In this document: positions 1 through 9,193 of the stretch, piece by piece
How positions within the stretch are numbered: the stretch's first letter is position 1
Layout: each line of letters starts with the position of its first letter
Origin: Pleomorphomonas carboxyditropha
GTDB lineage: Bacteria > Pseudomonadota > Alphaproteobacteria > Rhizobiales > Pleomorphomonadaceae
Length of the DNA stretch: 63,791 nt
Direction: 5' to 3'
Assembly: GCF_002770725.1 (NCBI RefSeq)
Contig: NZ_NQVN01000026.1
Span: 1 to 63,791, forward strand
Made by a program: the position numbers and the translations under genes
Notes under the pieces: model-generated
Database searches by the model: none
Told to the model about the DNA's origin: nothing
Seen by the model: only the letters and a program-made list of their open reading frames with translations

Positions 1-1
1 C

Positions 2-916
2 CGCGACGCCTTCTCCCGGACGCTCGAGGCGCTGGCCGAGGCCGACGAGCGGGTGGTCGCCGTCGTCAACGACAGCGTCGGCTCGTCCAAGCTCGGCGGC
101 TTCAAGACGCGCTGGCCGGAGCGGCTCATCAACGTCGGCATCGCCGAGCAGAACATGGTCGGCGTCGGCGCCGGCCTTGCCAACGGCGGCCGCATCCCCT
201 TCGTCTCCTGCGCCTCCTGCTTCCTGACCGGACGGGCGCTGGAACAGGTGAAGGCCGACGTCGCCTATTCCAACACCAACGTCAAGCTGTGCGGCCAGTC
301 GCCCGGCATCGGCTATGGTGAGCTCGGGCCGACGCACCACTCGATCGAGGACCTGGCCTGGCTGCGGCCGCTCGCCAACCTGATCACCATCGTGCCGTCC
401 GACCCCTGGGAGACCGCCGAGGCCATGCGCTTCGCCGCCGCCCACGAGGGGCCGGTGTTCATCCGCGTCAGCCGCTATCCGGTGCCGGCGCTCGACCACC
501 GGATCGACCGCATCGCACCGGGCAAGGCGGAGGTGATGCGCGAGGGCGACGACGTCGCCCTCCTCGCCAACGGCGTGATGCTGCACCGGGCGATCGCCGC
601 CGCCGACAGGCTGGCCGCCGAGGGCGTGGCGGCGCGGGTCGTCAACATGGCCTGGATGAACCCGCTCGACAGCGAAGCGATCATCGAGGCGGCGGCGACC
701 GGCGCCGTCGTCACCGTCGAGGAGGCGAGCGTGCGCGGCGGCCTCGGCGGCGCCGTCGCCGAGACGCTGGCCCTTAACCGGCCGGTACCGATGGAGATGC
801 TCGGCTTCCCCGGCTTCGCCCCCACCGGCACCGTCGACTTCCTGTTCGAACATTTCAACCTCACGGCAGACGGAATCGCCAACGCCGCACGCAAGGCGAT
901 CAGACGCAAATCATAG
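2..916 (+). CDS. Transketolase C-terminal subunit (5' end outside window)
   Basis: The reading frame is open from base 2, so the start lies upstream; 304 residues are visible. They cover the pyrimidine-binding and C-terminal domains of a thiamine-diphosphate transketolase. Near visible residue 46 is GIAEQNM, which carries the glutamate that activates the cofactor, and further on is GPTHHSIEDL, the transketolase histidine region. The visible part looks like the separately encoded C-terminal half of a split two-subunit transketolase, as found in many Hyphomicrobiales; the N-terminal half would be just upstream and cannot be seen. It is followed 126 bp later by a sugar ABC transporter on the same strand, which suggests a catabolic rather than a housekeeping role. 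Split transketolases act on apulose-4-phosphate in known apiose pathways, but the substrate here is not shown by the sequence. Confidence 0.88.
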   Translation, partial: RDAFSRTLEALAEADERVVAVVNDSVGSSKLGGFKTRWPERLINVGIAEQNMVGVGAGLANGGRIPFVSCASCFLTGRALEQVKADVAYSNTNVKLCGQSPGIGYGELGPTHHSIEDLAWLRPLANLITIVPSDPWETAEAMRFAAAHEGPVFIRVSRYPVPALDHRIDRIAPGKAEVMREGDDVALLANGVMLHRAIAAADRLAAEGVAARVVNMAWMNPLDSEAIIEAAATGAVVTVEEASVRGGLGGAVAETLALNRPVPMEMLGFPGFAPTGTVDFLFEHFNLTADGIANAARKAIRRKS

Positions 917-1042
917 GCGACCGTCCGCTTTGGCCGGGCAACGATCCCGTCATGCATATGAAAAGGAGGTGACGCTAACCAAGAAGAAAGCTGATCCGGG
1001 AGAATTCATCTTTCTATAAAAGTACGTAAAACGGAGGAAACA

Positions 1043-2008
1043 ATGTACGGTAAACTTCTTCTTCAGGCTGCCCTTGGCGCTTCTCTCTGTGTACTTGCAT
1101 CTGCCGCCTATGCCGAAGGTGACTACGATCAGGGCAATCTGATCAAGCCGATCGACAAGACGCTGGAGATCGTGTTCATCCCCAAGGTCATTCATCCCTG
1201 GTACGACGTCGTCGAGCAGGGCGCCAAGGCTTCGGTCGCCGAATTCGAAAAGCTCGGCGTCAAGGTCAACGTTCGCTTCGATGCGCCGCCGACCGCCGAC
1301 ATCAACGAGCACATCAAGAAGATCGAGAACAACAGCGCCGTGCATCCGGACGGTCTCGCCGTCGCCTGTCTCGATCCGGCCACCGACACCCAGGCCATCA
1401 ACGATGCCATCAATGCCGGCATCAAGGTCGCGACCTTCGATACCGATTGTCCCGACAGCAAGCGCATCATGTACGTCGGCCATAACAGGGACGAGCAGGA
1501 CGGCTACGACCTCGGCAAGTTCCTGGCCGAGCGCGTCGGCGGCAAGGGCAAGGTCGGCATCCTCTCCGGATCGCTGTCGGCCCCGAACCACAAGGCGCGC
1601 GTCGAAGGCTTCAAGAAGGCCATCGCCGAATATCCCGACATGAGCGTCGCCTTCGACCGGCCGGACAACGACAACCTGCAGGCGGCCATCGATCTCACCG
1701 AGAATGCCTTGCAGAGCAATCCCGACCTCGTCGGCATGTTCGGCTCCAACGCCTCGGCTCCGGTCGGCGCGGCCCGCGCCGTCGAGACCGCCGGCCTGGT
1801 CGGCAAGGTCCACATCGTCGGCATGGACGACCTGCCGGAAGCCATCGACTTCGTGAAGAAGGGCGTCATCGACGGCCAGAAGGCGCAGCGTCAGTGGGAA
1901 ATCGGCTACTGGACTGTCAAGTACTTCGTGGCGATGGCCGAGGGCCATACCTTCCCAAAAGAGCACGCCACCGGTTCGCAGCTGATCACCGCGGACTCGC
2001 TCAAGTAA
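1043..2008 (+). CDS. Sugar ABC transporter periplasmic binding protein (CUT2 type)
   Basis: This 321-residue protein captures a sugar in the periplasm and delivers it to the membrane permease encoded downstream. It has a signal peptide (residues 1-24, likely cut after AYA) and a type I periplasmic-binding fold of the ribose/galactose family, with typical segments such as ATFDTDC and VGHNRDEQDGYDLG. The start is supported by ACGGAGGAAACA directly upstream of ATG. It is the first gene of a binding protein-ATPase-permease set and sits behind a transketolase subunit. A perfect 12-bp stem hairpin follows the stop codon. The ligand cannot be read from the sequence; a pentose or branched sugar would fit the context. 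Confidence 0.92.
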   Translation: MYGKLLLQAALGASLCVLASAAYAEGDYDQGNLIKPIDKTLEIVFIPKVIHPWYDVVEQGAKASVAEFEKLGVKVNVRFDAPPTADINEHIKKIENNSAVHPDGLAVACLDPATDTQAINDAINAGIKVATFDTDCPDSKRIMYVGHNRDEQDGYDLGKFLAERVGGKGKVGILSGSLSAPNHKARVEGFKKAIAEYPDMSVAFDRPDNDNLQAAIDLTENALQSNPDLVGMFGSNASAPVGAARAVETAGLVGKVHIVGMDDLPEAIDFVKKGVIDGQKAQRQWEIGYWTVKYFVAMAEGHTFPKEHATGSQLITADSLK

Positions 2009-2046
2009 GGCCCGCCGCCGTCCGGTAGGCATCCGGACGCCGGTAT

Positions 2047-2076
2047 GGACAGCGCGCCGGTCCAGGCGCGCTGTCC
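2047..2076 (+). terminator. Intra-operon hairpin after the binding-protein gene
   Basis: GGACAGCGCGCC (2047-2058) pairs perfectly with GGCGCGCTGTCC (2065-2076) around a 6-base loop. There is no T run, so it is more likely an mRNA 3'-end stabiliser or partial attenuator that lets the binding protein be made in excess over the ATPase and permease than a full terminator. Confidence 0.7.
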
Positions 2077-2102
2077 GGTTGCCCTGCAGCCGAGGTATTG
2101 TC

Positions 2103-3626
2103 ATGTCCGATCCCACATCCCAGACATCCGAAGCGCGGCGCCCCATCCTCGAACTCCGCGGAATCCGCAAGGCGTTCCCAGGCGTTCTGGCGCTGGACGA
2201 TGTCGATCTCAAGGTTTTTCCCGGGGCGGTTCACAGTCTCGTCGGCGAAAACGGCGCCGGCAAAAGCACGCTGATCAACGTCATGGTCAGCCTGTTCCAG
2301 CCGGACATCGGCGAGATCCGGATCGACGGCAAGTCCGTCAGATTCAGCCGGCCGGCCGATGCGCGCGCCCTCGGCATCGGTCTCGTGCCGCAGGAGCTCA
2401 ACCTCGTCCCCCACCTCACGGTGATGGAGAACATCCTGCTGGGCACGACGCCGCTGCGCTTCGGCAATACCGCCGTCGACTGGCGCGCCATGCGGGCGCG
2501 CGCGGCGGAGGTTCTCGACCTGATCGGCGAAAAGATCGATCTCGACGCCGAGGCCTCGATCCTGTCGGTTGCCCACCAGCAGTTGGTACAGATCGCCCGC
2601 GCGCTCGCCCAGGACGCCCGCATCCTGATCCTCGACGAGCCGACGGCCAGCCTGTCGATCCCCGAGGCCGACCGGCTGCTGGCCCTCGTCGAGCAACTGC
2701 GCGACAAGGGCTGCGCCATCATCTACGTCTCCCACCGCCTGCCGGAAGTGTTGCGCCTGTCGGACCAGATCACCGTCATGCGCAACGGCCGCAAGGTGGC
2801 CCTGCTCGACCGGGCGGAGGCCAACGAGGCTATCCTGGTGCGCCACATGATCGGCCGCGACGCCCAGCAGCGAGACCGCAAGCCGACCGCCGTCCTGCCG
2901 ACCGGCCAGCCCATCCTCGAAGTATCCGGGCTGTCGCGGGTGGGCGAGTTCGAGGACGTCAGCTTTTCGCTGCATCGCGGCGAGATCCTCGGCATCGCCG
3001 GACTGATCGGCGCCGGCCGCACCGAGCTTGCCCGCTGCATCTTCGGCGACACCCGCCGCTCGTCCGGTCGCGTCGTGCTGGACGGCCGGCCGATCGAATT
3101 CCAGCACCCGAGCGAAGCAATCCGGCAGGGCATCGCCTATGTCCCCGAGGAGCGCAAGCGTCTCGGCATCTTCCCCGCTCTTGGCGTCGCCGAGAACATG
3201 ACGCTGCCGATCCTGTCGCGCCTGTCGCGGCTTTTCCAGATCCGCTGGGGCCGGCAGCGCGGCGTCACCGACGAGTTCGTGCGCAAGTTCGCGATCAAAA
3301 TCTCCAGTCAGGACCAGCTGATCCGCAATCTCTCCGGCGGCAACCAGCAGAAGGTCATCCTCGGGCGGTGGCTCGCCACCGGCTGCCGGGTGCTGCTGCT
3401 GGACGAGCCGACGCGCGGCATCGACGTCAACGCCAAGTTCGAGATCCATCGGATCCTGCGGGAACTTGCCGAGGCCGGGCTGGCAATCCTGGTCATTTCC
3501 TCCGAGTTCGAGGAAGTCATTGGTCTCGCCGACCAGATCATCGTCATGCACGAAGGCAGGCTCAAGGGCCGCATCCCGGCGTCGGAAGCGACTCAGGAGA
3601 AGCTGCTCACCATGGCCGTCGCCTAA
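2103..3626 (+). CDS. Sugar ABC transporter ATP-binding protein (double ATPase)
   Basis: A 507-residue tandem ATPase of the RbsA/MglA class that energises the sugar permease on the inner face of the membrane. The N-terminal half has an intact Walker A (GENGAGKST), the family-typical altered signature LSVAHQQ and Walker B ILILDEPTAS. The C-terminal half has the usual degenerate Walker A (GLIGAGRTEL), the full signature LSGGNQQKV and LLLDEPTRGID. The ATG at 2103 is chosen because CGAGG lies about 9 bases upstream; a TTG at 2079 in the same frame would start inside the downstream arm of the preceding hairpin. The permease gene begins 26 bp after its stop. Confidence 0.93.
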   Translation: MSDPTSQTSEARRPILELRGIRKAFPGVLALDDVDLKVFPGAVHSLVGENGAGKSTLINVMVSLFQPDIGEIRIDGKSVRFSRPADARALGIGLVPQELNLVPHLTVMENILLGTTPLRFGNTAVDWRAMRARAAEVLDLIGEKIDLDAEASILSVAHQQLVQIARALAQDARILILDEPTASLSIPEADRLLALVEQLRDKGCAIIYVSHRLPEVLRLSDQITVMRNGRKVALLDRAEANEAILVRHMIGRDAQQRDRKPTAVLPTGQPILEVSGLSRVGEFEDVSFSLHRGEILGIAGLIGAGRTELARCIFGDTRRSSGRVVLDGRPIEFQHPSEAIRQGIAYVPEERKRLGIFPALGVAENMTLPILSRLSRLFQIRWGRQRGVTDEFVRKFAIKISSQDQLIRNLSGGNQQKVILGRWLATGCRVLLLDEPTRGIDVNAKFEIHRILRELAEAGLAILVISSEFEEVIGLADQIIVMHEGRLKGRIPASEATQEKLLTMAVA

Positions 3627-3652
3627 ATCAGTCATTACCGTTCGAGGATACC

Positions 3653-4672
3653 ATGGCAACCAACAACGACAGGCCGCCGGAGAAGTCGGTCTTGGCGCGC
3701 ATCACCGGGATCAAGGAAAGCGGCATCATTCTGGCGATTATCCTGATGGGCGTGGTCATCACGATCGCCAATCCCAACTTCCTGACGCCCTACAATTTTC
3801 AGATCGTCGCGCGGCAGGTGTCGTTCATCGCCATCGTGGCGGCCGGACAGACGCTGGTGCTGCTGCTTGGCGGCATCGATCTGTCGGTCGGGGCCATCGC
3901 CGGCCTGTCGGCCATTCTCGGCGCCATGATGATGACCAGCGGCGGCGTCGATCCGTTCCTGTCGACGGGGCTCGCCGTGCTGTTCGGCCTGTTCTGCGGC
4001 GCGATCAACGGCACGCTGATCGCCAAGCTGAAGCTCAACGCCTTCATCGTCACGCTGGCGACAGGCGAGGTGTTCGCCGGCGCCATCCTGGTGCTGACCA
4101 AGGGTTACGCCATCAACGGCATTCCGGAAATCTTTCAGGTGCTCGGCCAGGGCACCATCGGCCCGGTTCCGGTGCCGGTCGCCATCATGCTGGTGATCTT
4201 CGCGATCTTGGCCTGGGTCACCACCAACACGCCGTTCGGCCGCAGCGTGTTCGCCGTGGGCGGCAACCGCGAAGCCTCGCGCTTCGCCGGTCTTCATTCG
4301 GAGCGGATCGAGATCATCGTCTACGCCATATCCGGCGGCGCGGCGGCGCTGGCCGGCATGATGTTCGTGAGCCGCATGAACGCCGGTCAGCCGACCATTG
4401 GCGCCTCCTGGCTGATGCCGTCGATCACCGCGGCGATCATCGGCGGCACGTCGTTGAGCGGCGGCGTCGGCACCATGTTCGGCACGCTGCTCGGCGCCCT
4501 CTTCATGGCGCTGCTCGGCAACGGCATCGTGCTGATGAACGTGTCGTCCTACTGGGAACGCGTCATCATCGGCCTGTTCGTCCTGATCGCCGTCATCGTC
4601 GACCTGATCCGCCGGCGCAGCAGCGGCCTGTCGCTGCTGCCGCGGTGGATGAGTTTTCGACCGCGAAGCTGA
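3653..4672 (+). CDS. Sugar ABC transporter permease (CUT2 type)
   Basis: A 339-residue membrane protein of the RbsC/XylH family with about eight to ten hydrophobic segments, forming the sugar channel. The family hallmark GGIDLSVGA is present near residue 70, and GGTSLSGGVG lies in the C-terminal part. The ATG at 3653 follows CGAGGATACC. It is the last gene of the first sugar operon; convergent pyk lies 79 bp away, separated by a GC-rich hairpin. Confidence 0.92.
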   Translation: MATNNDRPPEKSVLARITGIKESGIILAIILMGVVITIANPNFLTPYNFQIVARQVSFIAIVAAGQTLVLLLGGIDLSVGAIAGLSAILGAMMMTSGGVDPFLSTGLAVLFGLFCGAINGTLIAKLKLNAFIVTLATGEVFAGAILVLTKGYAINGIPEIFQVLGQGTIGPVPVPVAIMLVIFAILAWVTTNTPFGRSVFAVGGNREASRFAGLHSERIEIIVYAISGGAAALAGMMFVSRMNAGQPTIGASWLMPSITAAIIGGTSLSGGVGTMFGTLLGALFMALLGNGIVLMNVSSYWERVIIGLFVLIAVIVDLIRRRSSGLSLLPRWMSFRPRS

Positions 4673-4714
4673 AGAGGCGATCGCCGGCAATCATCGGCCG
4701 GCGAGAGGCACGCA

Positions 4715-4738
4715 ACGGGGCGCCGGCTAGCGCCCCGT
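4715..4738. terminator. Hairpin between convergent sugar operon and pyk
   Basis: ACGGGGCGC (4715-4723) pairs perfectly with GCGCCCCGT (4730-4738). It lies in the 78-bp gap between two convergent genes, so it probably serves both directions, although no clear T run follows on either strand. Confidence 0.6.
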
Positions 4739-4750
4739 CCGCTTGGATCG

Positions 4751-6187
4751 TCAGATGCCCGACTTGCCGTCGGCGCCGATGGTGGCGATGCGCAGCAGGT
4801 TGGTGACGCCCGCCGTGCCGAAGGGCACGCCGGCGGTGATGATGATGCGGTCGCCGGGCTTGGCGAAGCCTTCCTCGGCCGAGATGCGGCTGGCGCGCTG
4901 CACCAGATCCATCAGCGAGCGGGCGTCGTCGGTCACCACCGAGTGGATGCCCCAGACGAGCGCCAGGCGGCGGGCCATCGAGCGGTTGGGCGACAGCGCC
5001 AGGATCGGCGTCGACGGCCGCTCGCGGGCGGCCCTGAGGCCGGTGGCGCCGGAGGCGGTGAAGCAGACGAGGGCGGCGATGCCCAGCGTCTCGGCGATCT
5101 GGCGGGCCGAGGCGGAGATGGCGTCGGCGGGCGTCGCATCCGGTTCGCCGCGCTGACCGGCCAGGATCGAGTGGAAGTGCTCGGAGCTCTCCACTTCCTC
5201 GGCGACGTGGCTCATGGTCTGAACCGCTTCGACCGGATAGGCGCCGGCGGCCGATTCGGCGGACAGCATGACTGCGTCGGCGCCCTCGAAGACGGCGTTG
5301 GCGATGTCGGACACTTCGGCGCGGGTCGGCACCGGCGACTGGATCATCGATTCCAGCATCTGGGTGGCGACGACCACCGGCTTGCCGGCCTTGCGCGTGG
5401 TGCGGGTGATGCTCTTCTGCACGCTCGGCACCTGCTCGAGCGGCAGTTCGACGCCGAGGTCGCCGCGCGCCACCATGATGGCGTCCGACAGCTCGAGGAT
5501 CTCGTTGAAGCGCTCTACGGCCTGCGGCTTCTCGATCTTGGCCATGACGCCGCACTTGCCGTCGACGATCTCGTGCACTTCCTGGAGGTCTTCCGGCCGC
5601 TGCACGAAGGATAGGGCGATCCAGTCGACGTCGGCGTCGAGGGCGGCGGTCAGGTCGGCGCGGTCCTTCTCGGTGAGGGCGCCGGAGGTCAGGATGGTGT
5701 CGGGCAGGCTGACGCCCTTGCGGTCGGAAATCTTGCCGCCCACCTCGACCTCGGCGATCGCCTTCTTGCGGTCGTTCTTGACGATGCGCAGCCTGAGGCG
5801 GCCGTCGTCGATCAGCAGGCGGTGGCCCGGCTCGAGGGCATCGATGATTTCCGGATGCGGCAGCGTGACGCCGGTGACGTCGCCGTCGAACTTCTCGCGG
5901 TGAAAGGCGAACTTGGCGCCGATCTCCAGGAACACCGGACCGTTGGCGAAGGTGCCGACCCTGAGCTTGGGGCCCTGCAGGTCGGCGAGGATGCCGATCG
6001 GGCGGCCGGCCTCGGCCTCGACCTCGCGGATGGTCGACACGTAGTAGCGCAGCTTCTCGTGGTTGGTGTGGCTCATGTTGATGCGGAAGCAGTCCGCACC
6101 CGCCTGGTGCAGCCGGGCGATCATGTCCTTGTCGGAGGAAGAGGGGCCCAATGTTGCAAGAATCTTGACCTTGCGGTTTCGTCTCAT
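4751..6187 (-). CDS. pyk: Pyruvate kinase
   Basis: Converts phosphoenolpyruvate and ADP to pyruvate and ATP, the last step of lower glycolysis, in the cytosol. The 478-residue length is normal for the family. Visible features are the N-terminal RKVKILATLGPSS, the K+/ADP region with RINMSHTNH, the active-site lysine in MAKIEKPQAV, and the Mg2+/substrate loop MVARGDLGVELP, then a C-terminal regulatory domain. Its ATG overlaps the TGA of the upstream DUF1036 gene (ATGA), so the two are co-transcribed and probably translationally coupled. pgk and the end of gap lie at the far right of the window, far from this gene. Confidence 0.97.
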   Translation of the reverse strand: MRRNRKVKILATLGPSSSDKDMIARLHQAGADCFRINMSHTNHEKLRYYVSTIREVEAEAGRPIGILADLQGPKLRVGTFANGPVFLEIGAKFAFHREKFDGDVTGVTLPHPEIIDALEPGHRLLIDDGRLRLRIVKNDRKKAIAEVEVGGKISDRKGVSLPDTILTSGALTEKDRADLTAALDADVDWIALSFVQRPEDLQEVHEIVDGKCGVMAKIEKPQAVERFNEILELSDAIMVARGDLGVELPLEQVPSVQKSITRTTRKAGKPVVVATQMLESMIQSPVPTRAEVSDIANAVFEGADAVMLSAESAAGAYPVEAVQTMSHVAEEVESSEHFHSILAGQRGEPDATPADAISASARQIAETLGIAALVCFTASGATGLRAARERPSTPILALSPNRSMARRLALVWGIHSVVTDDARSLMDLVQRASRISAEEGFAKPGDRIIITAGVPFGTAGVTNLLRIATIGADGKSGI

Positions 6188-6645
6188 TTCGCCCCGTTTC
6201 CTTTTTGGGTCGGCTGGTAAAGATGTACGGTCCAGCTGCGTTGTTCGGCGGTGTCGACCTCGAAGAAGCCCGTCCGCTCATAGCCGCGGGCGACACAGTT
6301 CTCGACGCCGCCGATGGTAAACATCTTGCGTCTCGTGCACATGAACGCCTTGCCGCCCCACTCGCCGCCATGCTGGCTGTCGACGGCGTAGAGGTAGTAG
6401 TAGCGCGAGGCGAGAGCGCCGGTCAGCAGCGTTCCGCATTTCGATCCGCCGATGTTCCACCAGCCTTCGGAGCGCCAGCCGTCGGCGGCCTTGTAGCCGA
6501 TCGCCACGGAGATGGTGCCGTCGGTCTTGTTGCAGAGCCTGAGGTCGGCCTTGGCGGGTGTGGCGGCGGCGAGGGCGAGGAACGACAACGCCGCGGCGGC
6601 AAGCGCCGGCCGCATCCGTCGTACCGGTCCCCTGATTGCCGCCAT
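6184..6645 (-). CDS. Secreted DUF1036 protein
   Basis: A small exported protein of unknown function, belonging to the DUF1036 family that is widespread in alphaproteobacteria and usually lies beside pyk. After a signal peptide ending near PAKA, the mature domain begins LRLCNKTDGTISVAIGYK and contains GWWNIGGSKC, YYYLYAVDSQHGGEW and several cysteines that could form disulfides. The start chosen (6645) follows GGCGGAATACC; an in-frame ATG at 6684 is a plausible alternative, and the frame is open back to 6801. The stop overlaps the pyk start by ATGA. The function, and the reason for the coupling to pyruvate kinase, are unknown. Confidence 0.85.
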   Translation of the reverse strand: MAAIRGPVRRMRPALAAAALSFLALAAATPAKADLRLCNKTDGTISVAIGYKAADGWRSEGWWNIGGSKCGTLLTGALASRYYYLYAVDSQHGGEWGGKAFMCTRRKMFTIGGVENCVARGYERTGFFEVDTAEQRSWTVHLYQPTQKGNGAK

Positions 6646-6829
6646 CGGTATTCCGCCCGCCAACGATCCTTGTCCGGTGCTCATCGGAGAATGCCCCGCC
6701 TTATCGCGTGACCTACGGCAAAATGTCAACGTATAATTACGCAAGCTGCCGCGCCGTTCCGCGGTGTCCGGCCTCCGTCGAACATTAGCACGCATCCTCA
6801 AGGGCTTACGCTCCAGTCTTTGGTCGCGT

Positions 6830-7723
6830 TCACGATCGCGGCCGGGCGATCCAGATGCCGCCGAGGATCATCAGTCCGCCGGCCGCCTGGCTCCAGCCGA
6901 TCGCTTCGCCGAATACCAGGAAGGCGAGGGCGGCGGCGGCGATCACTTCCATGAAGATGACCAGCGACGAGAAGGCGGCGGAAAGATAGCCGAGGGCGAA
7001 GGCGAGCAGCCCCTGTCCACCGATATGGCTGACGTAGGCGAGGGCGGCGAGCGTCGCCGCGCCGGCCAGCGAGGAGGGCAGCAGCTTCGGCTCGAAGGCG
7101 AAGGCGACGATGCCGAGGCAGAGCGCCGTCACCGTGGTGGCGCCGAAGGTGACGGTGCCGGTCTTGTGCTCGCGGCGGGCGGCGCGCACGGCGAGGAAAT
7201 AGGTGCCGAAGCCGAAGGAGGTGCCGACGCCGTAGATGTCGCCGATCAGCTTGGTGGAATCGAGCGTGTAGGAGCCGCCGAGCAGCACGGCGCCGCCGAG
7301 GATGCAGACGATGACGCCGCCCGCCTCGCGGCGGCCGACTTTTTCGCCGATGAACAGGCCGGAGAACAGCAGCACCCAGATCGGCGCCATCGACGACAGG
7401 AAGGTGGCGTTGGCGATCGACGTGTGCAGGATGGCAAGATGCCAGAAGAACAGGTCGATCGAGAAGAAGAAGCCGGCGAGCCAGATGGCCCTGGAGCGGA
7501 AGGCCGAGACCAGCGCGCGGCTTCCGCCCTCGCTCGCCGCCCAGATGGCCAGCACCGGGATGGCGAGGGCGACGCGCCAGAAGGCGCTGGCGAAGGGACC
7601 GACGTCGGCGATGCGGACGAAGACCGGCGACACGCCCATGGCGACGGCGCCGAGGCAGAGGGCGAGGAAGGCCACGACCTCGCCCGGGCGGGCGGACAGC
7701 GGCAGCGATCTGGCAGTGGACAT
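6830..7723 (-). CDS. EamA/DMT-family transporter
   Basis: A 297-residue inner-membrane protein with about ten hydrophobic helices in two homologous halves, as in the drug/metabolite transporter superfamily (RhaT/EamA). Family segments such as ALCLGAVAMGVSPVFVRIAD near the N-terminus and VFGEAIGWSQAAGGLMILGG near the C-terminus are visible. Substrate unknown; relatives export amino acids or metabolites. It is divergently transcribed from the formylglutamate amidohydrolase at 7850, with a 126-bp shared promoter region. Confidence 0.9.
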   Translation of the reverse strand: MSTARSLPLSARPGEVVAFLALCLGAVAMGVSPVFVRIADVGPFASAFWRVALAIPVLAIWAASEGGSRALVSAFRSRAIWLAGFFFSIDLFFWHLAILHTSIANATFLSSMAPIWVLLFSGLFIGEKVGRREAGGVIVCILGGAVLLGGSYTLDSTKLIGDIYGVGTSFGFGTYFLAVRAARREHKTGTVTFGATTVTALCLGIVAFAFEPKLLPSSLAGAATLAALAYVSHIGGQGLLAFALGYLSAAFSSLVIFMEVIAAAALAFLVFGEAIGWSQAAGGLMILGGIWIARPRS

Positions 7724-7849
7724 GAACGGACCTGGAGGCGGCGGCCATCGGGCGGACCGCGGCGAATGTGCAACGGTCGCTCCCCCGGTGGTGCCAGTGG
7801 ATGGATCACGACTTTATCCGACCGATAGCAGCATTTAGGATCGTCCGCC

Positions 7850-8650
7850 ATGCAGGACCCCACCGACGACGACGCCCCGTTCACCTTTCTTCCCGGCGAC
7901 GAGGCCGGCGGCCTTCTGGTCATCGCCGATCACGCCTCCAACCGGGTGCCGCCGCCTTACGGCGACCTCGGCCTGCCGCCGGCCGAGTTCGAGCGGCATA
8001 TCGCCTACGACATCGGCACGGAGTGGCTGGTCCACCGCCTCGCCGCCTTCACCGGCGCGCCGACGCTGCTGACCCGCTTCTCGCGCCTTCTGATCGACGC
8101 CAACCGCGGCGAGGACGACCCGACGCTGGTGATGCGGCTGTCCGACGGGGCGATCGTGCCGGGCAATGCCGGCGTCGACACCGCCGAGCGCCAGCGGCGC
8201 ATCGAGCGCTTCCACCGCCCCTACCACCGGGCGATCGCCGGGCAGATCGACCGGATGACCGCCACCGGCGTCCCGCCGGTGATCCTGTCGATCCATTCCT
8301 TCACGCCGGCCTGGAAGGGCGTTCCCCGCCCCTGGGACATGGCGATCCTCTGGGATCGCGACGACCGCATGGTGGCGCCGGCGCTCGACGCCTTCCGCTC
8401 GCGCGGCCTCGTGGTCGGCGACAACCAGCCCTATGACGGGGCGCTCAGGAACGACACGCTCTATCACCACGGCACGGCGCGCGGCCTCGCCCATCTCCTG
8501 ATCGAGGTGCGGCAGGATCATATCGCCGACGAGGCCGGCGCAAACCACTGGGCGAAGACGATTTTCGAGGTGGTGGCGCCGCTGGCGGCGCGGCCGGCGA
8601 TGCGCGAGATCGTCTTCTTCGGATCGCGGGCCGGCGGGCCGGGCATGTGA
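7850..8650 (+). CDS. N-formylglutamate amidohydrolase family protein (copy 1)
   Basis: A 266-residue member of the FGase family, zinc-type hydrolases that release formate from N-formylglutamate in histidine breakdown. Family segments include VIADHASNRVPPPYG, LLIDANRGEDDP, a central ILSIHSFTPAW and LLIEVRQDHIAD. No hut genes are next to it, so an N-formyl amino acid or another N-acyl substrate is possible. A second family member, 298 residues long, is encoded at 28587. The ATG at 7850 is used; the region between it and the divergent EamA gene should hold both promoters. Confidence 0.88.
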   Translation: MQDPTDDDAPFTFLPGDEAGGLLVIADHASNRVPPPYGDLGLPPAEFERHIAYDIGTEWLVHRLAAFTGAPTLLTRFSRLLIDANRGEDDPTLVMRLSDGAIVPGNAGVDTAERQRRIERFHRPYHRAIAGQIDRMTATGVPPVILSIHSFTPAWKGVPRPWDMAILWDRDDRMVAPALDAFRSRGLVVGDNQPYDGALRNDTLYHHGTARGLAHLLIEVRQDHIADEAGANHWAKTIFEVVAPLAARPAMREIVFFGSRAGGPGM

Positions 8651-8760
8651 ACGGACGCGCGAAAACGGTTGACGGCCCCATGAAGTTCGGACTTCATGCC
8701 GGCCTCACGGGCGGCGGCCCCGCCCGGACCTTATGATCAGATCGGCAGGACAGATATCCC

Positions 8761-9021
8761 ATGAGCATGGAATCGGCAGAATCGCAGGGCGGCGTCGCGG
8801 CGGGTGAACTCCGGCAGTTCATCGAGCGCGTCGAGCGGCTCGAGGAAGAAAAGGCCGCGCTCCAGGACGACATCAAGGACGTGATGGCCGAGCTCAAGGG
8901 CCGCGGCTACGACGTCAAGGCGGTCAGGGCCATCCTGAAGCTCAGGAAGCAGGACCCGGACGAGCGGCAGGAGGCGGAAGCCATCCTCGAGCTCTACATG
9001 AACGCCTTGGGCATGGTGTAA
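8761..9021 (+). CDS. GapR-like DUF2312 DNA-binding protein
   Basis: An 86-residue, highly charged, mostly helical protein of the DUF2312 family, whose Caulobacter member GapR binds overtwisted DNA ahead of replication forks and transcription units. Visible: the heptad-rich helix [18 protein letters not shown], the conserved [19 protein letters not shown] and [15 protein letters not shown]. Length matches the family (about 85-90). It is a single gene followed by a repeat-rich spacer. Likely a nucleoid-associated protein; recognition is by family sequence pattern. Confidence 0.9.
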   Translation: MSMESAESQGGVAAGELRQFIERVERLEEEKAALQDDIKDVMAELKGRGYDVKAVRAILKLRKQDPDERQEAEAILELYMNALGMV

Positions 9022-9120
9022 CGGATGCCGGCACGGCCGCCCCGAAGCGGGCGGCCGGTCCCCCGGGCCTGATCGTTCCGAAGCGGAGCCCTATATCGGC
9101 CGCACCGCTCTATCCGGCCT

Positions 9121-9150
9121 GAGGTCCTCCGCCTTCGCGGAGGATGACAG
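9121..9150 (+). repeat. Dispersed palindromic repeat arm
   Basis: GAGGTCCTCCGC CTTC GCGGAGGATGACA: an 8-bp stem with a CTTC loop, followed by an AT-rich TATATAAATA stretch. It belongs to the family described at 31746 and 60326. Confidence 0.75.
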
Positions 9151-9193
9151 AATTATATAAATAAAAACAATCATATAGGTTGGCATCCCCGCG

